Source: Desulfotignum sp. (GTDB lineage Bacteria; Desulfobacterota; Desulfobacteria; Desulfobacterales; Desulfobacteraceae). Taken from it: a stretch of 10,492 nt of DNA. Shown here one piece after another: positions 7,122-10,492 of this stretch. Both the position numbers and the translations under genes were made by a program. The stretch is taken from positions 1 to 10,492 of the forward strand of contig JAABRW010000412.1 of NCBI GenBank assembly GCA_011390695.1, written 5' to 3'. The notes below the pieces were generated by a model, which was given only the letters and a program-made list of their open reading frames with translations, ran no database searches and had not been told where the DNA came from. The stretch's first letter is position 1. The number at the start of each line of letters is the position of its first letter.

Positions 7122-8057
7122 TTATGACAATGCCGCCCAAAAAATCCGGAAATCTGCTTGAGATATGCCGGCCACAGCCGGAGGGCGCTCTTTGCTGTCA
7201 TGGCAGTCGGACCCGCCCGTCACCACCAGATGGTGTTTTTCTGCCCAGGACAGTAAAACAGCCTGGTGTTCTTTTGTATGCCCCGGATAGTACACTTCAA
7301 TGCCTGCGATGCCGGCTGCCAGAAATTCGGGCAGAAGGGTTTTCACCGTGTCAAAGGGGGGCAGCACTTCTCTGTAATGGCCTTTTCCCGGGAAAGAACC
7401 GGCTGCTGGATGGGCCAGGACCGCCAGCAAATGCTGCTTTCTGATAAACGTTTCTGCTGCATCCAGACCGATGCCTGAAGGGAGGTAGGCAGGACTGTCA
7501 TTGCCAATAATCCGGTTAATGGTGTTTTTGTCGGTGATGCCCATTTTTTCAGACAGGGCCAAAGCAAAATGCCGGCGGCTGGCATTGGTACTGTAGGAAG
7601 CTATGTCTTCAAACATAAGGTCCCGGTCCAGCACCGGATCAGAACCGGCAGGACCGAAAACAGCATTTATCTTTGCAATCCGTGCCCGGACAAGCTCTTC
7701 CCCCCGCCCATTGGCCATCAGGGCTTCAAAAGCATCCACAAAATGCTGATCAGACAGACGCTGAGGCAGAAAATAACACAAAAGATGCAGGGTGCCGGTG
7801 AAAAAAGAACGGTTGAACCGAATGGACAGCTCCACCCCGGGAACCACCTGGACACCGGCCGCATCTCCGGCTGCAAGGCCCGGATCAAGGCCTTTGAGGG
7901 TATCATGGTCAGTGATACCGATGGCAGACAGCCCGTATTTCTTTGCCAGGGCCACCAGCTCTTCTGGTGAAAAATCCCCGTCCGAGGCCAGGGTATGGTT
8001 GTGCAGATCTGCAAATACGGTACCGGTAATGGCTGGTCTTTCCAGGTTCGTGGTCAT
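7122..8057 (-). CDS. PHP-domain metal-dependent phosphoesterase
   Basis: A 311-residue PHP (polymerase and histidinol phosphatase) protein. All metal-site motifs are present: DLHNHTLASDG (H19, H21, D26), ITDHDTL (D50, H51), PGVELS (E76), TLHLLCY (H91), AHP (H216) and GSDCHD (D284, H286). These ligands fit a trinuclear metal centre. The nearest characterised group is YciV/TrpH, which includes RNase AM and 3',5'-nucleotide bisphosphate phosphatase, so hydrolysis of phosphoesters in small nucleotides or RNA 5' ends is likely. The exact substrate is inferred. It is cytoplasmic. The ATG at 8057-8055 has AGGA (plus-strand 8065-8068) upstream. It is transcribed alone, divergent from the PEP carboxykinase gene. 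TrpH is an alternative family name, but there are no trp genes nearby. Confidence 0.88.
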   Translation of the reverse strand: MTTNLERPAITGTVFADLHNHTLASDGDFSPEELVALAKKYGLSAIGITDHDTLKGLDPGLAAGDAAGVQVVPGVELSIRFNRSFFTGTLHLLCYFLPQRLSDQHFVDAFEALMANGRGEELVRARIAKINAVFGPAGSDPVLDRDLMFEDIASYSTNASRRHFALALSEKMGITDKNTINRIIGNDSPAYLPSGIGLDAAETFIRKQHLLAVLAHPAAGSFPGKGHYREVLPPFDTVKTLLPEFLAAGIAGIEVYYPGHTKEHQAVLLSWAEKHHLVVTGGSDCHDSKERPPAVAGISQADFRIFWAALS

Positions 8058-8152
8058 TTTTGTTTTCCTGTCAGTATTATTTTCAGCAGAGCATCATACT
8101 TGTCTGTAATTGTACAGCCCACCATTTTTTATAAAAAAATACAAGATATCAT

Positions 8153-8180
8153 TTGATTTTTATCTGGTAAATGGTAGAAG
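8153..8180 (+). promoter_or_regulatory. Weak candidate promoter in the AT-rich leader of the PEPCK gene
   Basis: TTGATT (8153-8158), 16 bases, then TAGAAG (8175-8180) preceded by TGG. The spacer 8058-8232 is very AT-rich, so several other pairings are possible. Upstream is a perfect 14-base palindrome, TTTTTTATAAAAAA (8125-8138). Nothing else was recognised in this spacer. Confidence 0.25.
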
Positions 8181-8232
8181 AAAAAATCTAATTTTTGGAA
8201 ATTTTTAGTAAAAACACCTTTTAATTTATAAA

Positions 8233-10179
8233 ATGGATACGCATATGGATATTTTAAATGTACTTGGTAAAGTCACATCAGCGCAGGATGCCCGAAAAAT
8301 CTTCACCCAACGCATGGACAGTGTTCAGCTGGGCCGCATCCAAAAAATTCAAAATCCGGACATCCTGAAACGACTTGCCAATGCCATTGTCATCTGTAAT
8401 CCAGATAACATTTATATTAATACCGGCTCCCGGGAAGATCAACAATTTATCAGGAACCTGGCCATGGAAACAGGAGAAGAAAGCCCTCTGGCCATGGAAA
8501 ACCACACCATCCATTTTGACCTGCCCGGCGAACAGGGCAGGATCGTGGACAGAACCTTTTATATTGCCAACCCGGAAGATCATATCTCTTCTCTGGCCAA
8601 CCGCATGAACCGGGAAAATGCCCTGGAAGAGATCCGCTCCAACATGACCGATATCATGAAAGGCAAGACCATGATGGTGGGTTTTTACATGCGGGGTCCG
8701 GTGGGATCACCTGTATCAAACCCGGCCCTGGAAATCACCAGTTCCGCCTATGTAAGCCACAGTGCCGAACTTTTGTACCGCAATGCCTATACTGATTTTG
8801 ACAGAGAAGTGACCGCCCTGGGACATTTTTTCACCAATGTCCATTCCCAGGGGCTCAACCGGCCTGAAGACCTGCCCAATGCGCGGGTGTTCATGGACCG
8901 TCAGTACCAGACCACCTACAGTTTCAAATGCACGTATGCCGGCAATACCCTGCTGCTCAAAAAAGGCAACCACAGATTTGCCGTGGACAAAGCGGTTTAC
9001 AAAAACCGGGGGGAAGAGCTGTCCGAACATATGTTCATCACCGGCATCAGGGGTGGAAAAGACCGGGTCACCTGGTTTGCCGGCGCAGCCCCTTCCGGAT
9101 GCGGCAAGACCACCACAGCCATGGCCGGAAACCTGTTTGTGGGAGACGACCTGGCCCAGATGTGGATCGCCGAAGACGGCAGCATCCGGTCCGTCAATCC
9201 TGAAGCCGGTATTTTCGGCATTGTGGAGGATGTGAACCAGCAGGGAGACCCCCTGCTCATGAAAGTGCTGCGCCAGCCCGGGTATGAGGTAATCTGGTCC
9301 AATGTGCTCATTGATGAAAACAAGATCCCCCACTGGGTAGGAAACAATGAACCCCGTCCCCGGACAGGTATCAATTTTCAGGGAGAATGGTATGCCGGCA
9401 TGACAGACGATAAAGCGACTCCTGTGCCCATGTCTCACCCCAATTCCCGGTGCACCCTGCGGTCCACCTGTCTGGAAAATTATTCTGAAGAAGCGGAAAA
9501 CTCTGAAGGTGTATTGACCAGGGTGTTCACCTACAGCGGCAGGGATGCCGATACCATGCCGCCGGTATGGGTGGCCCGGGATTCAGACCATGGGGTGGTC
9601 ATCGGTGCCTGTATCGTATCAGCAGCCACTGCCACCGAAGTGGGGGCTGCAGGTGTAAAACGCGCTCCGTGGGCCAATGCCCCTTTTATACCCGGGGCAC
9701 TGGGAGATTATATGGAAGCCCAGTTCCGGTTTTTCGGAAACAAAAAAATCCGTAAAGCGCACCAGCCGGTGATGGCAGGCCTGAATTATTTTCTCACAGA
9801 AAAATCAAGGGGAGGAGAATCAGACCGCCTGCTGGGGGAAAAAAAGGATGTAAAGGTCTGGCTGGCATGGCTGGAACGGTATGCCCACGATGAAGCAGGC
9901 TGCATCAAAACCCCCATTGGCAATCTGCCCCTTTACCAGGATCTGGCACGGTTATTTGAAAAAATTGTTGACAAAGAATATCCCAAAGCTTTGTATGACC
10001 GGCAGTTTTCCCTGTATCTGGACAATATTGTCCAGCGCATTGTTTTGCAGGAAACCGCCTATGCCAAAGAAGCGGGTATTCCCGGCCGGCTGTTCGATAT
10101 TCTGGCACAACAAAAAGAACAACTGCTGGCATGGAAACAGGCAAAAGGGGCGATCATCCTTCCTGATGATTGCCATTAG
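8233..10179 (+). CDS. pckG: Phosphoenolpyruvate carboxykinase, GTP-type family (divergent)
   Basis: A 648-residue PEP carboxykinase, close to the 590-640 residues of the GTP family. It interconverts oxaloacetate and PEP plus CO2, linking the C4 pool to gluconeogenesis. Recognisable blocks: MRGPVGSPVSNPALEITSSAYV (153-174, substrate region), YAGNTLLLKK (235-244), the P-loop APSGCGKTTTAM (286-297) with the family's reactive-type cysteine C290, the metal-site VGDD (303-306), NPEAGIFG (322-329) and PNSRCT (403-408). Several classic GTP-PEPCK residues differ: ACGKTN is GCGKTT, the GGRR motif reads SGRD (435-438), and the guanine-pocket stretch reads NAPFIPGALGDY (482-493). Family membership is clear; the nucleotide used is not. 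The ATG at 8233 has no Shine-Dalgarno sequence; Met5 at 8245 is an equally possible start. It is cytoplasmic and probably monocistronic. Confidence 0.88.
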   Translation: MDTHMDILNVLGKVTSAQDARKIFTQRMDSVQLGRIQKIQNPDILKRLANAIVICNPDNIYINTGSREDQQFIRNLAMETGEESPLAMENHTIHFDLPGEQGRIVDRTFYIANPEDHISSLANRMNRENALEEIRSNMTDIMKGKTMMVGFYMRGPVGSPVSNPALEITSSAYVSHSAELLYRNAYTDFDREVTALGHFFTNVHSQGLNRPEDLPNARVFMDRQYQTTYSFKCTYAGNTLLLKKGNHRFAVDKAVYKNRGEELSEHMFITGIRGGKDRVTWFAGAAPSGCGKTTTAMAGNLFVGDDLAQMWIAEDGSIRSVNPEAGIFGIVEDVNQQGDPLLMKVLRQPGYEVIWSNVLIDENKIPHWVGNNEPRPRTGINFQGEWYAGMTDDKATPVPMSHPNSRCTLRSTCLENYSEEAENSEGVLTRVFTYSGRDADTMPPVWVARDSDHGVVIGACIVSAATATEVGAAGVKRAPWANAPFIPGALGDYMEAQFRFFGNKKIRKAHQPVMAGLNYFLTEKSRGGESDRLLGEKKDVKVWLAWLERYAHDEAGCIKTPIGNLPLYQDLARLFEKIVDKEYPKALYDRQFSLYLDNIVQRIVLQETAYAKEAGIPGRLFDILAQQKEQLLAWKQAKGAIILPDDCH

Positions 10180-10184
10180 ACAAA

Positions 10185-10232
10185 ATATCCGAATATTATT
10201 TAAAGGCATTCTTAAAAAGATATCCGAATATT
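10185..10232. repeat. Twin direct repeat ATATCCGAATATT, possible operator
   Basis: The 13-base sequence occurs exactly at 10185-10197 and 10220-10232, 35 bases apart start to start. Each copy contains a near-palindrome, ATATCCGAATAT, symmetric at ten of twelve positions. GAATATTTAC from the second copy recurs at 10284-10293. The setting, between a stop codon and the promoter region of the next gene, fits a regulator binding site. Confidence 0.4.
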
Positions 10233-10314
10233 TACTTATTTTATCAATTTAACTTGATTTTGTTAACCTTGTTATACTAAAAGGAATATTTACCATTCAA
10301 CAATAATCAAAATA

Positions 10315-10320
10315 TATAAT
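10315..10320 (+). promoter_or_regulatory. Consensus -10 box upstream of the Nfn-like gene
   Basis: A perfect TATAAT at 10315-10320 would start transcription near 10327, about 43 bases before the ATG at 10370. The -35 is weak (TACCAT at 18 bases or TTTACC at 20). TATACT (10273-10278) with TTAACT (10249-10254) at 18 bases is an alternative upstream promoter. A small perfect hairpin, GCAGC/GCTGC (10322-10326 / 10332-10336), lies at the start of the leader. Confidence 0.4.
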
Positions 10321-10369
10321 TGCAGCCGGATGCTGCTGACAATATGTTTTATGACAACAGGAGGAAGCA

Positions 10370-10492
10370 ATGGCAAAAATTGTCGCCCGTGAGGAAATGG
10401 CCCAGGGGACCATTGTAATGAATGAGATTGATGCCCCCCGCATATCCCGCAAAGCAAAACCCGGCCAGTTTGTAATTCTGCAGGCCGATGAA
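10370..10492 (+). CDS. NfnA/SudB-type FAD/NAD-binding subunit (partial, N-terminus only)
   Basis: The first 41 residues of a gene that leaves the window at the right edge. The N-terminus (MAKIVAREEMAQGTIVMNEI, then APRISRKAKPGQFVIL) matches the opening of the small subunit of sulfide dehydrogenase / NADH-dependent ferredoxin:NADP oxidoreductase and dihydroorotate dehydrogenase electron-transfer subunits. The PGQFV stretch is the start of the FAD-binding barrel. Such a subunit binds FAD and a [2Fe-2S] cluster and bifurcates or shuttles electrons between NAD(P)H and ferredoxin with a GltD-like partner, which would be expected just downstream. The start is secure: GGAGG at 10360-10364 lies five bases before the ATG. 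The distinction between Nfn, Sud and PyrK-like roles cannot be made from this fragment. Confidence 0.8.
   Translation, partial: MAKIVAREEMAQGTIVMNEIDAPRISRKAKPGQFVILQADE

Overview
The window looks like chromosomal DNA from a sulfate-reducing member of the Desulfobacteraceae/Desulfobacterota (Desulfotignum/Desulfobacula-like). The grounds are an HdrC/HdrD-type dicluster Fe-S protein, a GTP-type PEP carboxykinase of an unusual branch, the start of an NfnA/SudB-type flavoprotein subunit, and moderately GC-rich genes separated by AT-rich spacers. The genus is inferred from family resemblance only.

Layout. Positions 1-325 (minus) hold the N-terminal 108 residues of a two-[4Fe-4S] Hdr-like protein that runs off the left edge. 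Divergent from it, 556-4437 (plus) encodes a full-length HrpA DEAH-box RNA helicase behind a good sigma70-type promoter. A small uncharacterised protein (4466-4723, minus) converges on it. The spacer 4724-5143 is the most interesting part. It holds a long imperfect palindrome that can fold into a closed, multi-hairpin RNA, most convincingly on the minus strand, with a plausible promoter at its 5' end and a U7 tract at its 3' end. To its right lies a candidate promoter for a CcdA-type membrane thiol-disulfide transporter (5144-5842, GTG start), followed after 15 bp by an MFS transporter (5858-7042). A PHP-domain metal-dependent phosphoesterase converges (7122-8057, minus). Divergent from that gene across an AT-rich spacer is a 648-residue PEP carboxykinase (8233-10179, plus). 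A last AT-rich spacer (10180-10369) carries twin 13-bp repeats, then a gene for the FAD/NAD-binding subunit of an Nfn/sulfide-dehydrogenase-type complex begins at 10370 and leaves the window.

How the genes relate. This is mostly core and energy metabolism: electron transfer (Hdr-like protein, Nfn-like subunit), thiol transport to the periplasm (CcdA), PEP/oxaloacetate interconversion and RNA housekeeping. Apart from the ccdA-MFS pair, the genes look like separate transcription units. No mobile element with a transposase, CRISPR array, tRNA or rRNA was recognised. The best candidate for something undescribed is the structured element at about 4859-5051 with its overlapping divergent promoters. 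It is inferred by hand-folding and not matched to a known family.
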